A stretch of 64,000 bases of DNA from JBQTKD01 sp052389435 (GCA_052389435.1 JBQTIB010000002.1:3868-67867), one strand, 5' to 3'; positions 1-11,303 are shown, counted from the first letter of the stretch. Translations and numbers: made by a program. Notes: generated by a model not told the origin, from the letters alone.

Positions 1-273
1 GACGAGTTTGGGCGAGAGGTCCTCGGCCAACGTCGTCGCACCCAGGGCCGCGGCCGAGACCGCCGACAGCACCGTGCCCACCCGCACGGTCTGGGAAATC
101 CGCTCGGGGCGGGCGGCCAGGGCTGCCACCCGGCGCCCTCGCGGCCCGCGGTCGGCCAGCACGCGCAGGTTGTCCTCCCGGAGCGAGAACAGCGCCGCCT
201 GAGCCAACGTGAGCAACCCGCCGAAGAACAGCAGGGCACAGACGCCGAACGCGCCAAGAACCGGAGAGTCCAT
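1..273 (-). CDS. CNNM/DUF21 (HlyC/CorC-type) membrane protein, N-terminal part
   Basis: The frame opens with ATG at 273 and runs off the left edge without a stop, giving 91 visible residues. They begin MDSPVLGAFGV, form a hydrophobic segment (about residues 5-28), and continue with a short charged helix and a second alanine-rich hydrophobic stretch. The pattern LTLAQAALFSLRED followed by a basic linker and a PER motif matches the start of the DUF21/CNNM transmembrane domain found in HlyC/CorC transporter-like proteins, which normally carry CBS and CorC_HlyC domains further on. Those domains lie outside the window, so the transported ion (Mg/Co in some relatives) cannot be judged. Confidence 0.7.
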   Translation of the reverse strand, partial: MDSPVLGAFGVCALLFFGGLLTLAQAALFSLREDNLRVLADRGPRGRRVAALAARPERISQTVRVGTVLSAVSAAALGATTLAEDLSPKLV

Positions 274-332
274 CAGGACTGACAGGGATGGTGCGGGCGG
301 TCCACGGGCACAGCGTATGCGGGGTCGAGCGC

Positions 333-2543
<2,211 letters not shown>

Positions 2544-2629
2544 GGGTACGGACAGCCTCCTGCGGTCGCCGACGTGCGTGCTGGACTCCTGCATCGCGAG
2601 CTTGCGAGCGATCGGCAGGCGCGTTCTTT

Positions 2630-2641
2630 CTTGACGTCAAG
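2630..2641. promoter_or_regulatory. Perfect palindrome CTTGACGTCAAG between icd and trpS
   Basis: Twelve bases read identically on both strands and sit in the 162-base divergent intergenic region. The half TTGACG also resembles a -35 element on either strand. It may be an operator shared by the two genes, but no regulator is encoded next to it. Function is inferred only from position and symmetry. Confidence 0.35.
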
Positions 2642-2705
2642 ATACCTGGGTCGGCGCCGGGTCCGCGCCGCGGCCGGCACCCGGGGGGGCTGCAAGAATG
2701 GGGCC

Positions 2706-3719
2706 ATGTCGTCTTCGCGGCCTCGGGTGCTCTCCGGCATCCAGCCAACCGCCGATTCCTTCCACCTCGGGAACTACCTCGGGGCGGTTCGGCAGTGGGT
2801 GGCGCTCCAGGAGGACCACGAGGTCTTCTTCTTCGTCGCCGACCTGCACGCGATCACGGTCGAAACCGACCCGAAACTGCTGCGCGAGCGGATCCGCCGC
2901 TCCGCCGCCCAACTGCTCGCCGCCGGCCTCGACCCGGAGCGCTGCGCGCTGTTCGCGCAGAGCCACGTGCCCGAGCACGCGCAGCTCGCCTGGGTGATGA
3001 ACTGTCTCACCGGGTTCGGCGAGGCCTCCCGCATGACGCAGTTCAAGGACAAGTCCGCCAAGGGCGGCACCGACCGCGCCAGCGTCGGACTGTTCACCTA
3101 CCCGATCCTGCAGGCGGCGGACATCCTGTTGTACCAGCCGGAGCTCGTGCCCGTCGGCGAGGACCAGCGCCAGCACCTCGAGCTCACGCGGGACCTCGCC
3201 GGGCGGTTCAACCACCGCTACGGCGACACGTTCACGGTGCCGAAGCCGTACATCCTCAAGGCGACCGCCAAAATCGTGGACCTGCAGGACCCGACGGCGA
3301 AGATGAGCAAGTCGAACTCCTCGCCCAGCGGCATCGTCGAACTGCTCGACGACCCGAAGGTCTCGGCGAAGAAGGTGAAGTCCGCGGTCACCGACTCCGG
3401 CCGCGAAGTCCTGTTCGACCCGGAGAACAAGCCCGGCGTCGCGAACCTGCTGACCATCGCCTCCGAGCTCACCGGCACGCCGATCGACACGCTGGTCGCG
3501 AGCTACGAGGGCCGGGGCTACGGGGACCTGAAGAAGGACGTGGCCGAGGCCGTCGTGGAGTTCACCAGCGGCTTCGCCGAGCGGACGCGGGCCTACCTCG
3601 ACGACACCGAGGCACTCGACGCCGTTCTCGCGCGAGGCGCCGAAACTGCTCGCTCGGTGGCCGCCGAAACCCTGCGCACGGTCTACGACCGCGTGGGCTT
3701 CCTGGCGGCGAAGAGCTGA
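2706..3719 (+). CDS. trpS: Tryptophanyl-tRNA synthetase
   Basis: It charges tRNA-Trp in the cytoplasm. The 337-residue class I synthetase shows the HIGH-box variant HLGN at residues 20-23 and a perfect KMSKS loop at 199-203. The GIQPTADSFHLGNYLGA start is typical of TrpS. Start ATG 2706 is preceded at -7 by AAGAAT, so the message may be leaderless. The same frame is open far upstream, but that part is antisense to icd and is not coding. The next gene begins one base after the stop codon. Confidence 0.97.
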   Translation: MSSSRPRVLSGIQPTADSFHLGNYLGAVRQWVALQEDHEVFFFVADLHAITVETDPKLLRERIRRSAAQLLAAGLDPERCALFAQSHVPEHAQLAWVMNCLTGFGEASRMTQFKDKSAKGGTDRASVGLFTYPILQAADILLYQPELVPVGEDQRQHLELTRDLAGRFNHRYGDTFTVPKPYILKATAKIVDLQDPTAKMSKSNSSPSGIVELLDDPKVSAKKVKSAVTDSGREVLFDPENKPGVANLLTIASELTGTPIDTLVASYEGRGYGDLKKDVAEAVVEFTSGFAERTRAYLDDTEALDAVLARGAETARSVAAETLRTVYDRVGFLAAKS

Positions 3720-3720
3720 C

Positions 3721-4287
3721 ATGAGCGGCGGCGCGGGCGAACACACGATCGGGGTCGCGATTCCGATCCCGGAGCCGCACGGCCGCGAGCTGCAGTCCTG
3801 GCGCGAACAGTTCGGGGATCCGCTGGCCAAGCAGATTCCCACCCACATCACGCTGCTTCCGCCGACGGTCGTGCCCGACGAGGCCCTCCCGGGGATCGAG
3901 GAGCACCTGCGCTCCATCGCCGAGGCCGCCGAGCCGTTCTTCATCCATCTGCGCGGCACCGGCACCTTCCGCCCGGTGTCCCCGGTCGTCTTCGTGACCG
4001 TCGCCGAGGGAATCGCCGGCTGCGAACTGGTCGAGGCGGAGGTTCGGTCCGGCCCCCTCGCGCACCGCGATCTCGAGTTCGCCTACCACCCGCACGTGAC
4101 CGTCGCGCACGACGTCGCGGCCGACCTCCTCGACCACGCCTTCGACAAGCTCGCCGGCTACGACGCGCGTTTCGAGGTCTGGGGCTTCAGCCTGTACGCC
4201 CACGGGGCGGACGGGTACTGGCGTCCGCAGCGAGACTTCCCGTTCGGCGGAACGGCGCCACGACACAACGACGCCCCCACTCCGTAG
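3721..4287 (+). CDS. 2'-5' RNA ligase / cyclic phosphodiesterase-like protein
   Basis: The 188-residue protein has the two HxT motifs of the 2H phosphoesterase superfamily: H42-I-T44 in PTHITLLPP and H125-V-T127 in HPHVTVAH. Family members cleave or join 2'-5' RNA bonds or open cyclic phosphates; the natural substrate of actinobacterial members is unknown. It follows trpS with a one-base gap and is probably co-transcribed with it, a pairing I recall from other actinobacteria. Superfamily membership is well supported; substrate is not. Confidence 0.85.
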   Translation: MSGGAGEHTIGVAIPIPEPHGRELQSWREQFGDPLAKQIPTHITLLPPTVVPDEALPGIEEHLRSIAEAAEPFFIHLRGTGTFRPVSPVVFVTVAEGIAGCELVEAEVRSGPLAHRDLEFAYHPHVTVAHDVAADLLDHAFDKLAGYDARFEVWGFSLYAHGADGYWRPQRDFPFGGTAPRHNDAPTP

Positions 4288-4312
4288 AGCAGGGGCGCCG
4301 GAGGCCGTACGG

Positions 4313-5641
4313 CTAGCGAACCGCTCCGAAGCGGCGGTACCTGCGGCGGGTGCGGACGGTGCGGGCCGCCGCGAGGAACATCAGGACGCCGACGAGGGTG
4401 CTGCCCGCGACGATCGACCAGCTGAAGCCGTCTGCGGCACCGAGCGGCGAGGCCTTCTGGAACGGGGAGGCCGAGTTCCCCGATCTCTTCAGCTTGTAGA
4501 CCTTGGGGTCGACGACGACGTTGGCCGGCGCCCAGTCCTCGGCCGTGGTGATGTTCGGCGTCAGCGGCTCGACGAGCTGCCCGACGGGGGCCACCTTGCC
4601 GACGTTGGCGAAACCCCAGTCCAGAAGCTTTTCGGCGCCGGGGAAGACTCCGCCGCGACCGGCCCCCATGAGCGTCACCAGGATCGTGCGGCCGTCGCGC
4701 TCGGCGGCGGCGATCAGGGTGTTCTGCGCCAGGGTGGTGTAGCCCGGCTTGACGCCGATGGCGCCCGCGTACCGGCCGATGAGGCGGTTCTCGGTCTGCA
4801 CCGTGAAGTTGCGGGAGTTGTCCTTGGTCGCGGTCGCCGTCCTGTTGCCCGGGAACGTCCAGCGCGTCGCAGCGGAGTACTTGCGGAAGTCCTTGCGACT
4901 CAAGCCCTCCCGGCCCCAGAGGGCGAGGTCGTAGGCGGAGGCGAACTGGCCATCCTCGTCCAGACCGCTGGAGTTCACCACGGTCGTGTCGTAGGCCTGC
5001 AGGCGCTGCGCCTCGGCCTGCATCATGCGGATGCCGCGCGCCAGGTCGCCGCCGGCTCCGGCCTTGGCCAGGCCGTTCGCGGCGTCGTTGCCCGAGCGCA
5101 GGAACAGCGCGTACCAGAGGTCCTCGACCTTGTAGGCCTGGTCCTTCACCATGCCGACCCGGGTGCCCTCCTGGGCGGTGTCCTGGAAGTCCGCCGTGTA
5201 GTGCGCACCCGGGTCGAGCCGCGGGAGCATCGTCAGGCCGAGCAGGGCCTTGAGCGTGCTGGCCGGGCGGCGCTTGCCGTGCGGGTTCTGCGCGGCGAGC
5301 ACCTGACCGGTCTCCGCGTCGGACACGACCCAGGTCGGCGCGGACACCACGGGCAGCGGCGTCGCGCCCGCGGGAGCCACCAGGCCCGTCTCCGCCATGC
5401 GCGGTCCACCGACAGGCACGCCTCCCGGCGGACCGGGCACGATCGCCGGCGCCGGGGTGGCCGTGGGCTGGGCGTTGGTGACGAAACTCGGAGCGTTCGG
5501 GTCCGGGTTCGCCTGGATCGGCGTTGCGGCAGCGGCGCCGGCGGCCATCAGCACGGCCAGGGAGGCGGCGGCCAACGGCGCGCCGAGGCGCCGCGTCCGG
5601 TTCCTCCCGGTACGGGTGGGATTGCTGGTGGAGTAGATCAT
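4313..5641 (-). CDS. D-alanyl-D-alanine carboxypeptidase, membrane-anchored PBP
   Basis: A 442-residue class A DD-carboxypeptidase that trims peptidoglycan stem peptides outside the membrane. A basic N-terminus and hydrophobic stretch (21-39) form a signal peptide. Active-site motifs are S128-T-L-K131, S183-G-N and K298-P-G. The last is normally KTG, so Thr is replaced by Pro here. A second hydrophobic helix at 408-425 followed by an Arg-rich tail looks like a C-terminal anchor. ATG 5641 is chosen because it directly precedes the signal peptide; the longer frame from 5725 would place 28 extra residues before it. It is divergent from an SCO4848-type gene, as I recall from Streptomyces. Confidence 0.9.
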   Translation of the reverse strand: MIYSTSNPTRTGRNRTRRLGAPLAAASLAVLMAAGAAAATPIQANPDPNAPSFVTNAQPTATPAPAIVPGPPGGVPVGGPRMAETGLVAPAGATPLPVVSAPTWVVSDAETGQVLAAQNPHGKRRPASTLKALLGLTMLPRLDPGAHYTADFQDTAQEGTRVGMVKDQAYKVEDLWYALFLRSGNDAANGLAKAGAGGDLARGIRMMQAEAQRLQAYDTTVVNSSGLDEDGQFASAYDLALWGREGLSRKDFRKYSAATRWTFPGNRTATATKDNSRNFTVQTENRLIGRYAGAIGVKPGYTTLAQNTLIAAAERDGRTILVTLMGAGRGGVFPGAEKLLDWGFANVGKVAPVGQLVEPLTPNITTAEDWAPANVVVDPKVYKLKRSGNSASPFQKASPLGAADGFSWSIVAGSTLVGVLMFLAAARTVRTRRRYRRFGAVR

Positions 5642-5817
5642 GATGGGACAAGGGTAGGTTTCGCAGCGCCTCGACGGCCGGGAAATTGACCATCTGGCAG
5701 CAGACTTGGCCCAGGAGAGGGACACGCCCCCGCCGCAGGGGGAGGCGTTGCCCGTGGCGAAACTTGTCGCTTCAGTGCATATTGCCGCGGGCGGCCGACG
5801 CAGGAGACGGGAGTGCA

Positions 5818-6027
5818 GTGAAGCGCGGTGGAATGTTCCTGATCGGGGTTGCGGCCTGGATGGTGTTCACCTGGTCGGTGTTCGCCAAGAACATGTGGTT
5901 CGGCGACACCGCCGACGACGAGAGCACCGGCTTCCTCGTCGTGCACTCGATCCTGATCGTCACCAACATGGCGGTGGCCGCGGCCCTGTTCGTGTTCGGA
6001 CGGCACCTTCTCAAGCGCGCCGCCTAG
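5818..6027 (+). CDS. SCO4848-family small membrane protein
   Basis: GTG 5818 is preceded by AGGAGACGGGA at a suitable distance and gives a 69-residue protein. It has two hydrophobic helices (roughly residues 7-22 and 40-60) joined by a loop containing WFGD and an acidic patch. The pattern F-K-N-W-F-D followed by FLVVHS matches the SCO4848 family of actinobacterial membrane proteins, which in Streptomyces also sits beside a D-Ala-D-Ala carboxypeptidase. No biochemical role is known to me; the shared location suggests an envelope function. Confidence 0.75.
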   Translation: MKRGGMFLIGVAAWMVFTWSVFAKNMWFGDTADDESTGFLVVHSILIVTNMAVAAALFVFGRHLLKRAA

Positions 6028-6030
6028 GCT
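6025..6030 (+). promoter_or_regulatory. Leaderless-type -10 element (TAGGCT) for the amidohydrolase
   Basis: TAGGCT ends exactly six bases before ATG 6037, which would put the transcription start at or next to the start codon. No Shine-Dalgarno sequence fits in between. The same geometry recurs upstream of several other genes in this window. Confidence 0.45.
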
Positions 6031-6036
6031 GAACCC

Positions 6037-7224
6037 ATGGCGCCACCCGTGGATCTGACCGAGCGGGTGCGCAAGTACGACGCCGAACTGCGCACGGTGC
6101 GCCGGGACCTGCACGCGCATCCCGAGCTCGCGCGGGCCGAGGTGCGGACCACTCGCGTGCTGCTGGATCGACTGCGCGCCGCGGGCCTCGCGCCTCGTGC
6201 GCTGCCCGGCACCGGACTGGTCTGCGACCTCGGGGCCGGCCCCGGCCTCGTGGCGCTGCGTGCCGACCTCGACGCCCTGCCGTTGCCCGACCTCAAGGCG
6301 GTCCCCTACCGGTCCACGGTGCCCGACGTGACCCACGCCTGCGGGCACGACGTGCACGTAGCCACCGTGCTGGGCGCCGGCCTGGTGCTCGCCGACCTCG
6401 CCGCCGAGGGTCTGCTGACCGGCGGGGTGCGCCTGGTGTTCCAACCGGCCGAGGAGGTCCTGCCGGGCGGTGCGCTGGACGTGATCAACGCCGGTGGCCT
6501 CGACGGCGTCGATCGCATCCTGGCGGTGCACTGCGATCCGCGGCTGCCCGTGGGCCGCGTGGGGCTCAAGGCCGGGCCGATCACCGCAGCCTCGGACAAG
6601 GTCTCGGTCCGCCTGACCGGCCCCGGCGGGCACTCCGCTCGCCCGCACCTGACCGCGGACCTGACCTACGCCCTCGGCAAGGTCCTCACCGACACCGCGG
6701 CGGTCCTGTCCCGCCGGGTCGACCCGCGCGCCGGCCTCAGTCTGGTGTGGGGGCACGTCAACGCCGGCAGGGCGTCCAACGTCATTCCGCGCGAGGGCGT
6801 CGTGCTCGGCGCCGTGCGCTGCCTGGGCCCGGAGGTCTGGGAGAGTGCTCCGGATCTCATCCGTTCCACCGTCCACGCCCTCGTGGCCCCGTACCGGGTG
6901 ACGGCGGAGGTGGAGATCGTGCGCGGCGTCCCGCCGTGCGACAACGAACGGGGCTCCGTCGCGCTGCTCGCCCATGCCGCCCGTGAGGCCATCGGCCCCG
7001 GCGCCCCGGCGCCGACCGAGCAGAGCCTCGGCGGCGAGGACTTCGCCTGGTACCTCTACCGCGTCCCCGGCGCCCTGGCCCGCCTCGGCGTCGCGGCCCC
7101 GGGAACCGAGGGCACCTTCGACCTGCACCAGTCCGACTTCGACGTCGACGAGGACGCGATCGGGGTGGGCGTGCGCCTGCTCGTCGCCGCCGCGCTGGCC
7201 TCGGCGACCTGGCCGGGGGCCTGA
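6037..7224 (+). CDS. M20-family amidohydrolase (AmiA/AmiB-like)
   Basis: A 395-residue metallohydrolase of the M20/amidohydrolase family that cleaves N-acyl amino acids or related amides. Metal-binding motifs are visible: H100-ACGHDVH-107, ADLDALP at 77-82, and QPAEE at 136-140, whose acidic pair includes the catalytic general base. A second domain with GGHSARPH supports M20D. In M. tuberculosis the homologues amiA1 and amiB1 lie near cdd, deoA and punA, as here. The cytidine deaminase gene starts two bases after its stop codon. The real substrate is unknown. Confidence 0.88.
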   Translation: MAPPVDLTERVRKYDAELRTVRRDLHAHPELARAEVRTTRVLLDRLRAAGLAPRALPGTGLVCDLGAGPGLVALRADLDALPLPDLKAVPYRSTVPDVTHACGHDVHVATVLGAGLVLADLAAEGLLTGGVRLVFQPAEEVLPGGALDVINAGGLDGVDRILAVHCDPRLPVGRVGLKAGPITAASDKVSVRLTGPGGHSARPHLTADLTYALGKVLTDTAAVLSRRVDPRAGLSLVWGHVNAGRASNVIPREGVVLGAVRCLGPEVWESAPDLIRSTVHALVAPYRVTAEVEIVRGVPPCDNERGSVALLAHAAREAIGPGAPAPTEQSLGGEDFAWYLYRVPGALARLGVAAPGTEGTFDLHQSDFDVDEDAIGVGVRLLVAAALASATWPGA

Positions 7225-7225
7225 G

Positions 7226-7606
7226 GTGGACGTCGACTGGCCCGCGCTTCGGCTGGCCGCAGCGGCTGCCTCGGCCAATGCCTACGCGCCGTACTCGAAC
7301 TTCCCGGTCGGGGCGGCGGGGCTGGCCGCGGACGGGCGAATCGTCGTCGGATGCAACGTGGAGAACGCCTCCTACGGCCTGACGCTGTGCGCCGAGTGCG
7401 GGGTGATCGGTGCCCTGCTCGTCGGTGGGGGCGGCACGCTGGTGGCGCTCGCCTGCGTCGACGGCGACGGCTCGCCGCTGGTCCCGTGCGGGCGCTGCCG
7501 GCAGTTGCTGCTCGAACACGGCGGACTCGACTGTCTCGTCGACACCCCGCGGCTGGGGCCCGTGACCCTGCGTCAGTTGCTTCCCGAACCCTTCGAGCTG
7601 CCGTGA
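7226..7606 (+). CDS. cdd: Cytidine deaminase
   Basis: It deaminates cytidine and deoxycytidine to the uridines in pyrimidine salvage. The 126-residue protein has the zinc and catalytic signature C55-A-E57 and the pair C88-GR-C91 inside PCGRCRQ. YAPYSNFPVGAA (residues 20-31) is the usual N-terminal motif. GTG 7226 lies just after the amidohydrolase stop and gives a length of about 130, normal for the family. Its stop overlaps the GTG of deoA (GTGA), so translation is probably coupled. Confidence 0.95.
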   Translation: MDVDWPALRLAAAAASANAYAPYSNFPVGAAGLAADGRIVVGCNVENASYGLTLCAECGVIGALLVGGGGTLVALACVDGDGSPLVPCGRCRQLLLEHGGLDCLVDTPRLGPVTLRQLLPEPFELP

Positions 7607-8874
7607 TCGACGCCATTTCGGTCATCCGCGCCAAGCGCGACGGCCGCGAACTGAGCGACGATCAGATCGACTGGGTGCTCGACGCCTACGTTCGGGGCGT
7701 CGTCGCCGAGGAACAGATGGCCGCGTTGGCCATGGCGATCCTGCTGCGGGGCATGACCGCTGCGGAAACCGCGCGCTGGACCGCGGCGATGATCGCCTCC
7801 GGGACCCGGCTGGACCTCGGCCGGCTGCCGCGGCCCACCGTGGACAAGCACTCCACCGGCGGCGTCGGCGACAAGATCACGCTGGTGCTCACGCCACTGG
7901 TCGCGGCGTGCGGAGCCGCGGTGCCCCAACTGTCCGGGCGCGGCCTGGGCCACACGGGCGGAACGTTGGACAAACTCGAGGCCATTCCCGGCTGGGAAGC
8001 TCATCTGACGCCACATCAGATACGTCGTCAGCTGCGGGAGATCGGCGCCGTCGTCTGCGCGGCGGGCGCGGACCTCGCTCCCGCGGACGCGCGCCTGTAC
8101 GCGCTGCGCGACGTCACCGGCACCGTCGAGTCCATTCCGCTGATCGCCTCCTCGATCATGAGCAAGAAGATCGCGGAGGGCACCTGTTCGCTCGTGCTCG
8201 ACGTGAAGGTCGGCTCGGGGGCGTTCATGGCGGACCAGGACTCGGCGCGCGAACTGGCGATGGCGATGGTCGAACTCGGCCGGGTCCACGGCGTGCGGAC
8301 CGTCGCACTGCTCACCGACATGTCGACGCCGCTGGGTCGCAGCGCCGGCAACGCCCTGGAAGTGGCCGAGGCCGTCGAGGTGCTCGCCGGCGGCGGACCG
8401 AGCGACGTGCGCGACCTGACCCTGGCACTGGCCCGCGAGATGCTCTCCCTGGTCGACCTCGACGTCGATCCGGCCGAGGTCCTCGACTCCGGCGCGGCCA
8501 TGGACTGCTGGCGGGCGATGATCGCCGGCCAGGGCGGCGACGTGCACGCCCCGCTGCCGCGGGCCCGCCACGTCGAATACGTCGGGGCAGAACGGGAGGG
8601 CATCGTCGGTCGCGTCGACGCCCGAGCGGTCGGACTCGCGGCCTGGCGACTGGGCGCAGGGCGTACCCGCCGCGAGGACGCGGTGTCGGCAGGCGCCGGG
8701 GTCGAGGTCTTCGCCAAGCCCGGGGACCCCGTCGTAGCCGGCGACCGCCTCTTCGCCCTGCACGCCGACGACGCTGCTCGGATCCCGGAGGCGCTCGACG
8801 CTCTCGCGGACGCCGTCGGATTCGCCAACGCCGGCCACCGTCTGCGCCCGTTGGTCCTGGACCGGGTGGACTAG
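7603..8874 (+). CDS. deoA: Thymidine phosphorylase
   Basis: It splits thymidine and deoxyuridine with phosphate, giving base and deoxyribose-1-phosphate. The 423-residue protein shows K82-HSTGG-87 (phosphate loop) and the family signature SGRGLGHTGGTLDKLE (111-126). A C-terminal pyrimidine-phosphorylase domain is present (AGVEVFAKPGDPV). GTG 7603 overlaps the cdd stop. Convergent deoC lies 15 bases beyond the stop codon, so the enzyme that finally cleaves deoxyribose-5-phosphate is adjacent. Confidence 0.95.
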   Translation: MIDAISVIRAKRDGRELSDDQIDWVLDAYVRGVVAEEQMAALAMAILLRGMTAAETARWTAAMIASGTRLDLGRLPRPTVDKHSTGGVGDKITLVLTPLVAACGAAVPQLSGRGLGHTGGTLDKLEAIPGWEAHLTPHQIRRQLREIGAVVCAAGADLAPADARLYALRDVTGTVESIPLIASSIMSKKIAEGTCSLVLDVKVGSGAFMADQDSARELAMAMVELGRVHGVRTVALLTDMSTPLGRSAGNALEVAEAVEVLAGGGPSDVRDLTLALAREMLSLVDLDVDPAEVLDSGAAMDCWRAMIAGQGGDVHAPLPRARHVEYVGAEREGIVGRVDARAVGLAAWRLGAGRTRREDAVSAGAGVEVFAKPGDPVVAGDRLFALHADDAARIPEALDALADAVGFANAGHRLRPLVLDRVD

Positions 8875-8889
8875 GGGCACGACCTAGCC

Positions 8890-9639
8890 CTAGACACGGC
8901 GCGCGGCGACCACGGCGTCGAGCAGGGCCGAGGCGCCGAAACGGAACTGGGCCGGGGTCGGGGTCGGGCCGAACGCGTACTGGGCGATGTGCAGGTACTC
9001 CAAGGCCTCCGGCACGGTGCGAATTCCGCCGGACACCTTCACGCCCACCGGACGCCCGGACTGCGCCGTGTAGGCCGCGACGGTCTCCAGCAGCGTCGCG
9101 GCGACCTTCGGGTTGGCGCCGGGTGGGCCCTTGCCGGTGCTGGTCTTCACCATGTCGGCGCCGGCCTCCACGACCAGCCACGCGGCCTCGGCGACCGTCG
9201 CCAGGTCGGGAAGTTCGCCGGTCTCCAGGATCACCTTCAGGGTGGCCGCCGGTACCGCGGCGCGGATCGCGGAGATCTCCGCCGAGACCGCCTCCGGCCG
9301 ACCGCCGAGCAGGGCGACGCGGTCGATGGTGACGTCGACCTCGACCGCCCCGGCCGCCACGACGGCCACCGCCTCGGCGACCTTCTGGTCCACCGGGGCC
9401 AGCCCCGAGGGGAACGCGCCGGCGACTGCGGCCACCGCGACTCCGGTGCCGTCCAGCGCCGCGACGGCATGCTCGACGAGATGGCCCAACACGCAGACCG
9501 CCGCGACCGGCGGAGCCGAGGGATCGTTGGGATCGGGGCGAAGCGCTCGGGCGCAGAGGGCCTGGGTGGACTCCCGACTGTCCGACGCGTCCAGGGACGT
9601 CAGGTCGATCAGGGCCAGGATCGTGTCCAGATCGGTCAT
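8890..9639 (-). CDS. deoC: Deoxyribose-phosphate aldolase
   Basis: It cleaves 2-deoxyribose-5-phosphate to acetaldehyde and glyceraldehyde-3-phosphate. In the 249-residue protein the catalytic residues can be placed: D102, the Schiff-base lysine K165 in VKTSTGK, and K201 in VKVSGGIRT. ATG 9639 overlaps the end of pmmB (stop at 9636), so pmmB and deoC are probably read as one transcript from punA onward. Confidence 0.95.
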   Translation of the reverse strand: MTDLDTILALIDLTSLDASDSRESTQALCARALRPDPNDPSAPPVAAVCVLGHLVEHAVAALDGTGVAVAAVAGAFPSGLAPVDQKVAEAVAVVAAGAVEVDVTIDRVALLGGRPEAVSAEISAIRAAVPAATLKVILETGELPDLATVAEAAWLVVEAGADMVKTSTGKGPPGANPKVAATLLETVAAYTAQSGRPVGVKVSGGIRTVPEALEYLHIAQYAFGPTPTPAQFRFGASALLDAVVAARRV

Positions 9640-11303
9640 GCGCAGGGTCCTCCCAGGTACGCCGCCAACTCCTCGCCCGCCGCGACCAACCTCGCATCCA
9701 ACGCCGCACGACTTGCCGGCAGGTCGGTCAACGGCGGCGAGAGGCTCGCGTGCAGGTACAGCTTCAACTTGGGTTCGGTGCCGCTCGGGCGCAGGATCGC
9801 CCGCAGCCGATCGGTCGTCAGCACCACGGCGTCGATCGGCGCAAAGCCCTCGGCCACGAGCGCGCCCACCGCGACGCGGCGCCCGCCGAGCTCGACCGGC
9901 GGGTCGCGGCGCAGGTCGGCGAGCACGCAGGCGGCCGACCCGGTCAGCGGGACGGACCGGGCGGCGGTCAGGTGCAGGCCGTCGCGCCGGGCGATGGCGT
10001 CGAGCCGGTCGGTGAGTCGAAGGCCGTGGACGCGGGAGAGCGCCGCCATCTCGGCGAGGAGCAGAGCCGCGGTGATCCCGTCCTTGTCGCGCACGGCCTC
10101 CGGGTCTACGCAGTAGCCGAGGGCCTCCTCGTAGGCGTAGGCGATCCCGGGCACTCGCGCCAGCCACTTGAAACCGGTGGGGGTGCGCACGCAGCGGCGG
10201 CCGTGGGCAGTGGCCAGCGCGGTCAGGCCGGGACCGGAGACCACGGTGGTGGCCAGGGTGGCGCTCGTGGGGATTCGGCGCATGAGGAACTGGTGTTCGG
10301 CCAGCAGCAGTCCGACCTCGTCGCCGGTCAGGCGGCGCCACCCGTCGAGGCCGGCGACGGCGACGGCACACCGGTCCCCGTCGGGATCGTGGGCAAGGAC
10401 GAGGTCCGCCTTCGCGGCCTCGGCCTGGGCCAACGCCAGGTCCAGCGCGCCAGGTTCCTCGGGGTTGGGAAAGGCGACGGTCGGGAACGTCGAATCGGGG
10501 GCGGCCTGCTCGGCGACCTCGAGCAGGTCGTCGAACCCGGCCCGACGCCACGCGTGTCGGAAGGTCTCGGCCGCGACGCCGTGCAGGGCCGTGTGCACGA
10601 CCCGCAACTCGCGCGGGCCGGTCGGGTCCAGCAGGCCGACGGCGCGATCGAGGTAGGCGGCGACGATCTCTGCACTGACGACGCGTTCGGCCCGAGCGCG
10701 GGCGATCGTCTTCGCCGCCGGCGCGACGGCGATGGCTTCGGCTATCTCGGCGTCGTCCGGCGCAGTCAGTTGGGCGCCGTCGGCGAGGTAGACCTTGTAG
10801 CCGTTGTCGGCCGCCGGGTTGTGCGAGGCCGTGACCATGACCCCGGCGTCGGCGCCGAGGCGACGGACCGCGAACGCGAGAACCGGCGTCGGCAGGTGCG
10901 GCGGCAGACGCAGCACCCTTACGCCGGCGCCGCCGAGTACGAGCGCGGCGTCGTCGGCGAAAGGTGCGGAGAGGTACCGCGCGTCGTGGCCGAGCACGAC
11001 GGCCGGATTGTCGTGACGCCGAGTCAGATAGCTTGCCAGCCCTGCCGAGGCGCGCATCACGACGGCACGGTTCATGCGGTTGGGCCCCGCCGCGATTCGT
11101 CCGCGCAGGCCCGCTGTGCCGAAGGCGAGCGGGCCCGCGAAGCGGTCGGTCAGCTCTGCGGTCGCGGCGGCGTCGCCGGCGGCGCAGCGGTCGAGCAGGG
11201 CGGTGAGTTCCGCGCGATCGTCCGGGTCCGGGTCGCCCGCGATCCACGCCCGAACTCGCTCGGGCAGGTCGTCGGCACCGGTCGCATCGGCTGGTCGGCT
11301 CAC
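9636..11303 (-). CDS. pmmB: Phosphoglucomutase/phosphomannomutase family, phosphopentomutase-like
   Basis: A 555-residue alpha-D-phosphohexomutase. The phosphoserine loop is TASHNP (158-163, S160), the metal loop is DPDGDR (306-311), and RPSGTEPK near the C-terminus is the phosphate-binding loop. GTG 11303 overlaps the punA stop. It sits between purine nucleoside phosphorylase and deoxyribose-phosphate aldolase. A role in converting (deoxy)ribose-1-phosphate to the 5-phosphate is therefore more likely than mannose metabolism; this is an inference from context. The symbol follows the M. tuberculosis homologue. Confidence 0.88.
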   Translation of the reverse strand: MSRPADATGADDLPERVRAWIAGDPDPDDRAELTALLDRCAAGDAAATAELTDRFAGPLAFGTAGLRGRIAAGPNRMNRAVVMRASAGLASYLTRRHDNPAVVLGHDARYLSAPFADDAALVLGGAGVRVLRLPPHLPTPVLAFAVRRLGADAGVMVTASHNPAADNGYKVYLADGAQLTAPDDAEIAEAIAVAPAAKTIARARAERVVSAEIVAAYLDRAVGLLDPTGPRELRVVHTALHGVAAETFRHAWRRAGFDDLLEVAEQAAPDSTFPTVAFPNPEEPGALDLALAQAEAAKADLVLAHDPDGDRCAVAVAGLDGWRRLTGDEVGLLLAEHQFLMRRIPTSATLATTVVSGPGLTALATAHGRRCVRTPTGFKWLARVPGIAYAYEEALGYCVDPEAVRDKDGITAALLLAEMAALSRVHGLRLTDRLDAIARRDGLHLTAARSVPLTGSAACVLADLRRDPPVELGGRRVAVGALVAEGFAPIDAVVLTTDRLRAILRPSGTEPKLKLYLHASLSPPLTDLPASRAALDARLVAAGEELAAYLGGPCA

